Source of the DNA: Saprospiraceae bacterium
GTDB taxonomy: Bacteria; Bacteroidota; Bacteroidia; Chitinophagales; Saprospiraceae
Assembly (NCBI GenBank): GCA_022448955.1
Contig: JAKVCU010000069.1
Location: 20,918 to 59,513 of the forward strand
Direction: 5' to 3'
Length of the DNA stretch: 38,596 nucleotides
Shown here: positions 30,894 through 38,596 of the stretch, piece after piece
How the letters are laid out: the number at the start of each line of letters is the position of its first letter
Position numbering within the stretch: the first letter of the stretch is position 1
Made by a program: the position numbers and the translations under genes
Notes under the pieces: model-generated
Databases searched by the model: none
What the model saw: only the letters and a program-made list of their open reading frames with translations
Told to the model about the DNA's origin: nothing

Positions 30894-33056
30894 TTAAACC
30901 AATTCCATTGGTAGATCCGTCAGGCGTTGACCTGTAAGACGACGCACGGCATTACCTATTGCTGCTGCAATAGGGCCCAATGGTGGTTCACCCACAGGTA
31001 AAGGAACATCAGCCCCTTGAACTAGATGGATATCTATTTCTTCAGGCGTATGTCTCATCATAGCCATACGGTACGGCCCATAAATGGTAGGTACTAGTTT
31101 TCCATCTGAGATGACCATTTTTTCATGCATGGCAGCACTCATCCCCATAATGATAGAACCCTCACACTGTGCTCGTACTTGATCGGGGTTCACGGCAAGA
31201 CCGCAGTCTAATACACAAGTCACTTTATGTACTTTAATCTCCCCATCTTGGATAGACACTTCTACTACATGTGCACAAGGTACTCCTGTATCAATGGAAG
31301 CTGCAAATCCCATAGCTCTATCACCAGAAACACCCTCTATATAATTCGCTTTTTGTGCTGCAGTTTCAATTACTTTTTTAGTTCTGCCTTCGTATCCTTC
31401 ATCATTGAGCATGGCTAATCTAAATTCGACTGGATTCTTGCCTGCCTTAATGGCCATTTCATCAATGGTACTTTCGATGGCAAAGGTGTTAGCGAGTAGT
31501 CCAAGACTTCTCCACCAACTAGTTGCAAAAGGTAATGAAGTGTGCCATTGTACTGCTCTACGATTTGGAATCTTGCCATACATAATATTTCCCCCGCGCA
31601 TTGCTCCAACATCCGTTCCAAGAATCGTATGTAATGCTTCCGGCAAGATTACAGAGCCATAGGCTACATCACCACTAGCATAGTGATGCTCTAGAGAATC
31701 AATCATACCATTTGCATTTAATTTACCTTTTACAATATGGTGAGTAGGTGGGCGGAAATTGTCGTTTTGAAATTCTTCCTTACGGCTAAAGAAATATTTT
31801 ACAGGCTGCCCGACCTCTTTTGACAACAATGCCGCAACCACAGCATGGAGCGTATTTAAACGTCCACCAAATCCACCACCCAAGAAGGTACCAATAATAT
31901 TCACATTCTCTACATCTATTTCTAGGGCTTCTGCAATCTGTCGTTGAGTAATACCGATCACCTGAGTTGAAAGCTTAACGATAGCTTTACCATCTTTTAC
32001 TAGTGCAAGGGCACCGTTTGGTTCGATTTGAGCATGTGCTCCAATTGGACTAGAAAACTCTAATGAAATGCCATCTTCCTCATATGTATTTAGTGCAGAT
32101 CCTACTTTTTGAGTGACCATCTTTGCACCATTACCCACTTTAAGTAAATCTGTAATGTCCTTTTGTGTCCACTTTTTGGGAATATTCCAATCTATTTTTA
32201 CTGCATGCTTGGCAGCTGTTGCTTCGGAAAAACTTTTAGCTATGACACCGACCCAATTATCGTTTTTGACTACTTTCACTACTCCTGGCATACTTTCGGC
32301 AGCTGATGTATCTACACTTTTTAAGCGAGCGCCAATATGCTCTGGTCGAACTACCGCTGCATATAACATGTCAGGCATTTCAGCATCCATGCCAAAAATA
32401 GGTGCCCCAATCACCTTCGCTTTAAGGTCCACCCTTTTTACAGGTTTTCCAATCAACTTATAGTCCTTTATTGGACGAAGTTTAGGTGTATCAGGGAGTT
32501 CCCAAGAAGAAATGTTTGCAATAGCTTCTGCATATGTCATCGTTTTACTTCCACTTGAAACAAGCCCATTTTCTGTCTTCAACCTAGATGCAGCGATACC
32601 CATTTTTTTTGCAGCTTCTTGTTTCACAAATTCTCGCATAGTCGCTGCCATTTCACGTAAAGGCTGCCAGAGACTAGCGATAGAAAGACTACCTCCCGTG
32701 CTTCCACTATCTATGATACCTGTATCTGTTTGGGCAGCAGCTACTTCTATTTGTTCTATACTTATATCTAACTCATCTGCAATAATTTGTGCAAGCCCCG
32801 TAAAAGTTCCTTGCCCCATTTCTACCTTTGGAGAATGAAAGAAGACCTTATTATCCTGTGTGATTTCAAACCAAAGATTGGCTTCTGTGCCTGTTCCTGA
32901 ATAAGGAGGTATCATCATTTCTACCATTTCAAAAACAGCTCTTCTCATTGGATTCCTAGATACATATGTTCCGAATGCTAACACCCCAAGCGTACCTAGT
33001 CCAGTGCGGATTAAAAATTTACGACGTGATACTTTTTCTATTTTTACTTCTGACAT
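30894..33056 (-). CDS. Molybdenum hydroxylase large subunit (isoquinoline 1-oxidoreductase beta-type)
   Basis: Encodes 720 residues from the ATG at 33056; the frame extends 20 codons upstream only from TTG. A twin-arginine signal (SRRKFLIRTGLG) predicts export of the folded cofactor-containing protein. Molybdopterin motifs are EMGQGTFTGLAQIIADEL, LGGGFGGR near residue 390 and GEPPLGPIAAAIGNAVRR near residue 690. The GEPP motif holds the conserved active-site Glu. Known relatives (IorB and membrane-bound aldehyde dehydrogenases) oxidise N-heterocycles or aldehydes, passing electrons through the [2Fe-2S] subunit. The physiological substrate is unknown. It starts 85 bases after the small-subunit gene. 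No cytochrome c or maturation gene is adjacent in this window. Confidence 0.9.
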   Translation of the reverse strand: MSEVKIEKVSRRKFLIRTGLGTLGVLAFGTYVSRNPMRRAVFEMVEMMIPPYSGTGTEANLWFEITQDNKVFFHSPKVEMGQGTFTGLAQIIADELDISIEQIEVAAAQTDTGIIDSGSTGGSLSIASLWQPLREMAATMREFVKQEAAKKMGIAASRLKTENGLVSSGSKTMTYAEAIANISSWELPDTPKLRPIKDYKLIGKPVKRVDLKAKVIGAPIFGMDAEMPDMLYAAVVRPEHIGARLKSVDTSAAESMPGVVKVVKNDNWVGVIAKSFSEATAAKHAVKIDWNIPKKWTQKDITDLLKVGNGAKMVTQKVGSALNTYEEDGISLEFSSPIGAHAQIEPNGALALVKDGKAIVKLSTQVIGITQRQIAEALEIDVENVNIIGTFLGGGFGGRLNTLHAVVAALLSKEVGQPVKYFFSRKEEFQNDNFRPPTHHIVKGKLNANGMIDSLEHHYASGDVAYGSVILPEALHTILGTDVGAMRGGNIMYGKIPNRRAVQWHTSLPFATSWWRSLGLLANTFAIESTIDEMAIKAGKNPVEFRLAMLNDEGYEGRTKKVIETAAQKANYIEGVSGDRAMGFAASIDTGVPCAHVVEVSIQDGEIKVHKVTCVLDCGLAVNPDQVRAQCEGSIIMGMSAAMHEKMVISDGKLVPTIYGPYRMAMMRHTPEEIDIHLVQGADVPLPVGEPPLGPIAAAIGNAVRRLTGQRLTDLPMELV

Positions 33057-33141
33057 GATTGTTTGCAGGATTACAGTGAAAATAAAATGCCCCCTTTTTT
33101 GGGGAGAATTAATCAATGGAGTATTTGGTTATACACAATAT

Positions 33142-33609
33142 TTAGGAATTAGCCTGTTTAATTGCTGCAGCTCTATGGATAGCTTTACGCATTCTATAAT
33201 AAGTACCACAACGACAGATGTTCATTATATTTTCGTCAATATCCTTATCGGTTGGATGAGGAATTTTTTCTAAAAGCGCAGCAGTGGCCATCATAAAACC
33301 TGGTTGGCAATATCCACATTGAGGTACCACTTCTTCTATCCATGCCTGTTGTACTGGATGAAAGGTTCCATTTGCCGAGAGGCCTTCTAATGTAACCACC
33401 TCTTTACCCTCCACAAACTTTACTGGGTAGGAGCAAGAGCGAATGGATTCGCCATTTACATGCAAAGTACACGCACCACAAGCTGCTTTACCACAGCCAA
33501 ACTTTGTTCCTTTTAGATTCAAAACATCTCTTACCACCCAAAGCAATGGGGTATTACCATCAATATCTACGATCTGGGCTTGTCCATTTATATTAAATGA
33601 GATTTTCAT
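33142..33609 (-). CDS. Molybdenum hydroxylase [2Fe-2S] small subunit (isoquinoline 1-oxidoreductase alpha-type)
   Basis: Encodes 155 residues, the normal size. The N-terminal plant-ferredoxin cluster uses Cys39, Cys44, Cys47 and Cys59 (GCGKAACGACTLHVNGESIRSC). The C-terminal helical cluster uses Cys98, Cys101, Cys132 and Cys134 (QCGYCQPGFMM; NICRCGTYYRMRKAI). It relays electrons from the molybdenum centre. No signal peptide is visible, so it would be co-exported with the Tat-bearing large subunit by hitchhiking. It is immediately upstream of the large subunit on the same strand, with an 85-base spacer. Confidence 0.95.
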   Translation of the reverse strand: MKISFNINGQAQIVDIDGNTPLLWVVRDVLNLKGTKFGCGKAACGACTLHVNGESIRSCSYPVKFVEGKEVVTLEGLSANGTFHPVQQAWIEEVVPQCGYCQPGFMMATAALLEKIPHPTDKDIDENIMNICRCGTYYRMRKAIHRAAAIKQANS

Positions 33610-33789
33610 CTTTTTCGAATTTTATTGTTCTGGAATAATCGCACCTTTCTTTGTTCAGAAGAGATCATTAGCTGGATAATAAATAGCATTCCTTCCCTAA
33701 TTGTTCGTTTACACAGAAGCTAAAAGGTGAATGTTTTTTAACAGAGTGCAAGTCATTAAAGGAAGCATACATTAAATTATGTCCGCATT

Positions 33790-35955
33790 TTAAAACCTAA
33801 AGTTGTATCTCGCCTTAATCAGCAACTGACGATTCAGCAGTTCCCATCTTTCTGTTCCATTAAATGTATTATCATTATACACAATAAATAAATCTCCCTG
33901 TGGATGATAAATCCAATGAATACGTGCATTTATGCCTACTGTTTGAGAGTCGGTATCGTACTGAACAAAACTATTCATCTGCAAATCAGGCGAAACATTA
34001 TATCGTACTCTTAATCCAAACAGAGTCTGCTCAAAGTCGCCAAACGGCAAGCGCCCTACATTATGCGTACCAACCAATTCAAAATTTAGAATACTGCTTG
34101 GGTTCCAATTTATAGAAGCCTCCAATTCATCAAGTTTCCCTTCAAAGAAAGAGCCAAACCACCATGTTAACTGCCCATTGAATTGCCGCTTTGCGGCTAA
34201 TTCCCACTCTAAGCGATAACGAGTAAAGTGATATTTCCCGACAGGGATAGTTACCTCATCTGCGATTTGGAATGGCTCAATCAGTTGCTCGCCTTGTGGC
34301 ATATAATTAACCTCCACCCTGTCTCCACTCTCCAAGCGCCAATTAATAGGAGCTGTAAAAATACGATACGACTGCCAATTGCCGTCCAAGCCAATGATGT
34401 AAGAACCAAAAAGCTGATTGCGCATTTGACGCAACCATTCCCATTCTGGACGAGGTGCGAAAGTCATTCCTCCCCGAATACTGTGAATACCTTTTCTAGG
34501 TACAAATCCAAGAGATGGATCAAATGACTCACCGATGCGAAGATAAGTAAGTGCAACATCCCAAATATCATTCGGATAGTCTGCCTTAAAAGCAAATGCA
34601 GATTGATCGCCAGACAAGTCCGCACGATTAGCGTACATACCAGAAAAGCCAAGCAGAAAATTCTTATCCCCCTTAAACCGTGTAGTCTGATAAGTAAAAT
34701 CTACACCCGAAGTAAATGCATTGCCTCTATTTTCTGGGTCACCGAACGTTCCGATGAATCCAATAGAGGATTCTTTCAAGATATTGCGTTTAAGACGTAC
34801 AACCCCCATGGAAGAAGAAGCAAAGTTGGTGCTATCAATCTCAAATTCTCTGGTATTCATTACTAAGCCGCCAAAGGCGGTCTTCCCTACCCGGCCATTA
34901 ATTTTTCCGCCAGCTAGCACAGGAACTTCATTGCCCTGATATAACCCAATTCTTCGACTAAAAAACGGGATAATACTTCGCCCTAGACCAAAGCCAAACT
35001 CGAAGATATCCGCACCTTCTAAGAAGAAGGCTCTCTTCTCGGGGAAAAAAAGTGCAAAACGAGTAAGGTTCGTTTGCCTAGTATCTACTTCTGTTTCTGC
35101 AAAGTCTGTATTTACCGTAAGGGTAGTCTGAATATTCGGGCCAATCCGCTGGCTAATTTCTAAACTAGGATCAAATGCATATTCTTCTGCACTACTCCCC
35201 TCTTTATTAATAAAACCAATTAAAGAGGGACGAATCGTCAAACCCAAACCATAGGTAAATTCAGGAAGATTGGTCAGTAATCCAGCGCGACTGGTTTGAA
35301 TAAACCATTGATCTCTTCTAATATTCGCCCAGCGGATGGTTTCTTGAAAACGCTGAATTCTTCTTTCGACATTAAAGCCCCATTCTTTTAAGCCTTTTTT
35401 AAAAGAAATACTTTGAACAGGAATTTTTATTTCTAGGGTCCAGCCTAAAGAGTCAATAGTCGTTTTAGCTTCCCAAATGGCATCCCAGTCTTCGTTTTCA
35501 GATTCTCCTCGGTTGGCGACTAGTGCATCATATCTAGCTCCACTTGCATTTACAGCAAAAATAATTCCTGATTGCCCATCCAAAAAAGGATCAATCACAA
35601 TCCGAATATGATCTTCATTTTCTAGATCAGCATCTCTAATTTTCGAAAAATTAACGATTCCACTGGGGTCATCATCAAAACACCGAATTCCTATAGCTAA
35701 GTATTTTGGATGAGTTAAAACCTGGACAATAGTTTGATTAGAAGGTTGCCCTCCCTCTTGAGGCACTACACTCAAGAACTGATCATTAGCAGGAGCTTTG
35801 GCCCAATCTGGTTCATCTAATTTCCCATCCAGTTTAATTCCCTCTGTAACTGGTGCTGCAGCCATTGTGGGGCGTCCTTTGTCTTGGGCATATCCTTTAT
35901 GCGCTATAAATAGATATAATGTAAAAATAAGTATAGGGCAAAATAGGCGCTGCAT
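33790..35955 (-). CDS. Outer-membrane protein with CBM9-like and DUF5916 domains
   Basis: Encodes 721 residues. The signal peptide MQRLFCPILIFTLYLFIAHKGYAQ is followed by a CBM9-like beta-sandwich (~35-215) opening with GIKLDGKLDEPDWAKAP and containing FAVNASGARYDA. The DUF5916 region is strand-rich and barrel-like (~230-721): QTTLTVNTDFAETEVD, FPEKRAFFLEGADIF and RSIIPFFSRRIG. It ends in an outer-membrane style aromatic strand (KARYNFRF). The family is very common in Bacteroidota and of unknown function; export or binding of hydrophobic or sugar-like compounds is a guess. It is 180 bases upstream of the hydroxylase small-subunit gene on the same strand. Confidence 0.9.
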   Translation of the reverse strand: MQRLFCPILIFTLYLFIAHKGYAQDKGRPTMAAAPVTEGIKLDGKLDEPDWAKAPANDQFLSVVPQEGGQPSNQTIVQVLTHPKYLAIGIRCFDDDPSGIVNFSKIRDADLENEDHIRIVIDPFLDGQSGIIFAVNASGARYDALVANRGESENEDWDAIWEAKTTIDSLGWTLEIKIPVQSISFKKGLKEWGFNVERRIQRFQETIRWANIRRDQWFIQTSRAGLLTNLPEFTYGLGLTIRPSLIGFINKEGSSAEEYAFDPSLEISQRIGPNIQTTLTVNTDFAETEVDTRQTNLTRFALFFPEKRAFFLEGADIFEFGFGLGRSIIPFFSRRIGLYQGNEVPVLAGGKINGRVGKTAFGGLVMNTREFEIDSTNFASSSMGVVRLKRNILKESSIGFIGTFGDPENRGNAFTSGVDFTYQTTRFKGDKNFLLGFSGMYANRADLSGDQSAFAFKADYPNDIWDVALTYLRIGESFDPSLGFVPRKGIHSIRGGMTFAPRPEWEWLRQMRNQLFGSYIIGLDGNWQSYRIFTAPINWRLESGDRVEVNYMPQGEQLIEPFQIADEVTIPVGKYHFTRYRLEWELAAKRQFNGQLTWWFGSFFEGKLDELEASINWNPSSILNFELVGTHNVGRLPFGDFEQTLFGLRVRYNVSPDLQMNSFVQYDTDSQTVGINARIHWIYHPQGDLFIVYNDNTFNGTERWELLNRQLLIKARYNFRF

Positions 35956-36132
35956 TATTTTTTAAAGATTAAAATACAATCATTGGACATCTTATCAAAA
36001 ATGTCGCTGCCATTTTGTCCACTCGTCATTCGTCATTTAGATCTAATTTCTAAATAGGAAAAACTTTTCCTAGCAAGAGGAAGATTGGTTGGATGGTTTT
36101 AGATTTTTTAGTATCTATTGGGTTTAGTGAGA

Positions 36133-38277
36133 TTAGCCTTCCATTAATTGGATAAACTCTTCTTCTGTAAGGATTTGTACGGTACCTAAAGCTTGAGCTT
36201 TTTTAAGCTTTGAACCAGCCTTCTCTCCTACCACAAGAATATTCAATTTTGAACTTACCGCACTGATATTTTTGGCGCCAGCAGCCTCTGCTTTGCTTTG
36301 TGCTTCTTTACGACTCATTTGCTGTAAAGAACCAGTAAATAGAATCGTCTTGCCGAAAAGTGGTGCATTTTCATCTGCTACAACCGGACGGTCATCTTCC
36401 GTCTGCGTCATATTCACACCAGCAGCTTCCATTTCTTTCAGTAAATCAATATTTTTCTGCTTTTGGAAGAACTGCATGACGTTTTCAGCTACTTTAGGTC
36501 CTATATCTTTGATGTTTGTGTAATCATCTACTGTCCAATTTTGTAGGTCCAAGACGTGCTGAATTTCAGCAGCTAGCAACTTAGAAACCTTTTTACCAAG
36601 ATGATGGATACTCAAGCTATGCAATAAACGATAGATAGGATTTTGCTTTGCTTTTTCGATGGATACTTCCAGATTTGCCGCCGAGCGCTTACCAAAACCT
36701 TCCAGAGAGGCTACTTTTTCATAGTCTAGGCGATAAAGGTCAGCCATATTTTTCACCCATCCTAGTTCAAAAAAGCGTTCTACCAAAGACTTTCCAAGAC
36801 CATCAATATTCATAGCTGGCTTGGAAACATGAAAAATCATGCGTTGCAAATCTTGCGCTCCACAAATGCAGTTTGGGCAGCGCCATGCAGCCTCTCCCTC
36901 CACTCTAGTCAAGTCAATGGGTGTTTCTGTAGTATTAATAGGGCATTGTTTAGGGAACTCGATTTTGATTTCACTCCCATCCCTTAAATCATCTATTGCT
37001 TTTACGATATAAGGGATGACATCCCCTGCTCTTTCAATCAGCACCGTATCCCCAAAGTGTAAATCTTTTTCTAGGATAAAATCTTCATTATGCAAGGAGA
37101 TAGAAGAAATGGTTACGCCAGCCAAGCCAACAGGTTTTACCTTAGCAACAGGTGTGATGGAACCAATTTTACCTACTTGGTATTCAACATTAACTAATTG
37201 GGTAGTAGCTTGTTTTGCTTTAAATTTATAGGCGATTGCCCAACGTGGGTGATGGCTAGTATAACCCACTCTTTCTTGCAGCACTCTATTATTTACTTTG
37301 ACCACCATGCCATCAATCTCGTAGGGATAATCCTCTCGTTTCTGCTCCCAATCGAAGCAAAACTGAGCAACCTCCTCAATATTTTTACATACCTTCAATT
37401 CGTCCTTTTCTTTAGGTACTTTGAAGCCTAATCGACCTAAAAAGGCGACGCTGTCTGAATGCGTCTCAAATTGACTAAGCTGGTCATTACCATTTGTGTC
37501 TATGGCATATGCTAAGGTGTACAAAAATGCTTCCAAACCTCTCTGCGCCACTTCCTTTGGATCTTTCATACGTAGCCCACCAGTAGCGGTATTCCTCGCA
37601 TTTGCAAAAAGGGGCAGCTCCTCTGCTGCTCTTTGTTCATTTATTTTTTTGAACTTGTCTTTATGGATAACGACTTCGCCCCGTAGTTCTATTCGATGTA
37701 CATCCTTTCGGGAAAATTCCGCTTTAAGCGGAACAGAACGAATAGCCCGAGCATTAGCAGTAATTTCATCACCCTCTTGTCCATTTCCACGAGTTGCCGC
37801 TCTATTGAGTGTATTATTTTCATACACTAGTGCTATACTTCCTCCATCAAATTTTGGTTCTACCACATACTCAATATCAATATCCTGTTCCATATTAAGC
37901 AGTCGTTTGATTTGTTCATCAAACTCCTTTAGATCCTCGGCATTATAACTATTTGCTAAAGAAAGCATTGGAGTGAGGTGACTGACTTTTACGAAGTCTT
38001 CAATGAGATCATTAGATACTCTTTGAGTAGGAGAGTTATTAGAAAGTAATTCAGGATAGTTACCCTCTAGTTCTTCTAGGTATTTAAATAAATGATCATA
38101 TTCAAAATCACTAATAATTGGATCATTTTGAACGTAATATCGCCATTCATGATAATTGATTAGTTGATGAAGTTCTTGAACTTGTTGGGAAGCTACAGCT
38201 GTTCGAACAGCATTTTGAGGGTCGAGATATGCTTTGGTAAGGTCAAAAAGATGCTTGTGCTCTTCTTTGTTATACAT
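36133..38277 (-). CDS. ligA: NAD-dependent DNA ligase
   Basis: Encodes 714 residues, slightly longer than usual. The Ia domain (NYHEWRYYVQNDPIISDFEYD) binds NMN. The adenylation motif VEPKFDGGSIALVYENN has Lys142 as the AMP acceptor. The OB fold, zinc finger, helix-hairpin-helix (CTNI-type VASLEGFGKRSAANL and KDIGPKVAENV) and C-terminal BRCT domain (NAPLFGKTILFTGSLQQMSRK; NILVVGEKAGSKL) follow in order. It seals nicks in replication and repair. One oddity: in the zinc-finger region Cys445 (CPIN), Cys467, Cys470 and Cys472 (RCPNCICGAQ) are present, but the canonical second Cys (CPxC) is Asn448. The ATG at 38277 is the only reasonable start. Confidence 0.96.
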   Translation of the reverse strand: MYNKEEHKHLFDLTKAYLDPQNAVRTAVASQQVQELHQLINYHEWRYYVQNDPIISDFEYDHLFKYLEELEGNYPELLSNNSPTQRVSNDLIEDFVKVSHLTPMLSLANSYNAEDLKEFDEQIKRLLNMEQDIDIEYVVEPKFDGGSIALVYENNTLNRAATRGNGQEGDEITANARAIRSVPLKAEFSRKDVHRIELRGEVVIHKDKFKKINEQRAAEELPLFANARNTATGGLRMKDPKEVAQRGLEAFLYTLAYAIDTNGNDQLSQFETHSDSVAFLGRLGFKVPKEKDELKVCKNIEEVAQFCFDWEQKREDYPYEIDGMVVKVNNRVLQERVGYTSHHPRWAIAYKFKAKQATTQLVNVEYQVGKIGSITPVAKVKPVGLAGVTISSISLHNEDFILEKDLHFGDTVLIERAGDVIPYIVKAIDDLRDGSEIKIEFPKQCPINTTETPIDLTRVEGEAAWRCPNCICGAQDLQRMIFHVSKPAMNIDGLGKSLVERFFELGWVKNMADLYRLDYEKVASLEGFGKRSAANLEVSIEKAKQNPIYRLLHSLSIHHLGKKVSKLLAAEIQHVLDLQNWTVDDYTNIKDIGPKVAENVMQFFQKQKNIDLLKEMEAAGVNMTQTEDDRPVVADENAPLFGKTILFTGSLQQMSRKEAQSKAEAAGAKNISAVSSKLNILVVGEKAGSKLKKAQALGTVQILTEEEFIQLMEG

Positions 38278-38443
38278 GGATCAAAATTTTCTGTATGGTA
38301 CATGCAAGATACAGAGAATTAAAAAAATAATCACTATTTCGATTAAAAAAATATTCTTTATCATCAAAAAAGCGCAATAATTACCTTTGCAACTTTTATT
38401 TATACTAAGGTAATTCTTGCTGTAATCGATTCAACATAATTAC
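38278..38443. other. Intergenic region upstream of ligA
   Basis: No gene is visible. The segment is AT-rich. A plus-strand TACCTTTG at 38382-38389 fits the -7 box, but I see no good -33 box; if real, it would drive something to the right of the window. Beyond 38443 the composite repeat begins. Confidence 0.35.
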
Positions 38444-38499
38444 TGCACAATAAAATTGTTAGTTACTTATAATTTTCGATTGAACAATTTTATTGTACA
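38444..38499. repeat. Long hairpin, part of composite repeat copy 2
   Basis: TGCACAATAAAATTGTT (38444-38460) pairs with AACAATTTTATTGTACA (38483-38499) with 1 mismatch in 17. The 22-base loop shares AGTTACTTA and a related T-rich segment with copy 1 (4965-4983 versus 38461-38479, 16 of 19 positions). Confidence 0.75.
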
Positions 38500-38596
38500 G
38501 GCAATTTTGTCTAGCCGCTTAAGTAGTTAGGCTAGAAAATTGGTATAATAAATTTCAGCCATAGGCTGACAGGCTTTAACGTCCCTTCTAAAATCG
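38489..38596. repeat. Composite intergenic repeat, copy 2 (runs off window)
   Basis: The 33-base block at 38489-38521 matches 5014-5046 (28/33). The block at 38551-38573, AATTTCAGCCATAGGCTGAC and onward, matches 4901-4923 (21/23). It then continues through ACGT and AAAATCG to the last base. The order of blocks differs from copy 1: here tail then head, as if a tandem of the element is present and cut by the window edge. Confidence 0.65.

Noticed and set aside
37496-37948. 150-codon plus-strand frame
   Set aside because: It is antisense to ligA domain I/adenylation coding sequence; the composition is that of a shadow frame.

Overview
The window looks like a chromosomal segment of a member of the Bacteroidota, most likely the Saprospiraceae or a close relative. 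The DNA is AT-rich (roughly 36-38 % GC by eye). It carries a PorP/SprF-type type IX secretion membrane protein, a protein with PD40 and OmpA domains, a huge adhesin with SprB-repeat and PKD modules, a DUF5916 barrel, a Bacteroidota-style ParE and a class II xylose isomerase. Shine-Dalgarno sequences are weak, and a few TTTG/TAnnTTTG promoter-like motifs are visible. Taxonomy is inference from protein families.

Left block (1-11912, all minus strand): an outer-surface locus. From upstream to downstream it holds PorP/SprF, then a 1896-residue protein (TPRs, PD40, 13 tandem ~98-residue domains, OmpA domain), then a SprB-like adhesin that runs off the window edge. An inverted-repeat element sits between the last two; a relative of it lies at the far right end of the window.

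12-20 kb: a 1 kb gap without convincing genes, a small beta-helix protein, and a lipoprotein NlpC/P60 hydrolase (both plus strand). A compact minus-strand run follows. In transcription order it is a two-helix membrane protein, an HTTM (gamma-carboxylase-like) membrane protein, a lipoprotein with an NlpE-like OB domain, a lipoprotein glycosylasparaginase, and a serine racemase/hydroxyaspartate dehydratase-type PLP enzyme.

20-26 kb (plus strand): parE, lon, a secreted carboxypeptidase-regulatory-domain protein and mscL. Three of these four (parE, the regulatory-domain protein and mscL) have clear terminator hairpins. lon has a promoter-like motif and an unusual cluster of CCAAT/ATTGG boxes upstream.

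26.5-38.3 kb (minus strand): ligA, a CBM9/DUF5916 outer-membrane protein, a two-subunit molybdenum hydroxylase (isoquinoline 1-oxidoreductase type), an NAD(P)-binding oxidoreductase, a PhyH-type dioxygenase, xylB and xylA. The last three are spaced like an operon for pentose use, with an unassigned dioxygenase step.

I see no CRISPR array, no complete insertion sequence, no tRNA or rRNA and no phage module. The least ordinary parts are the repeat-expanded OmpA protein with its adhesin, the composite intergenic repeat family, and the HTTM/glycosylasparaginase run.
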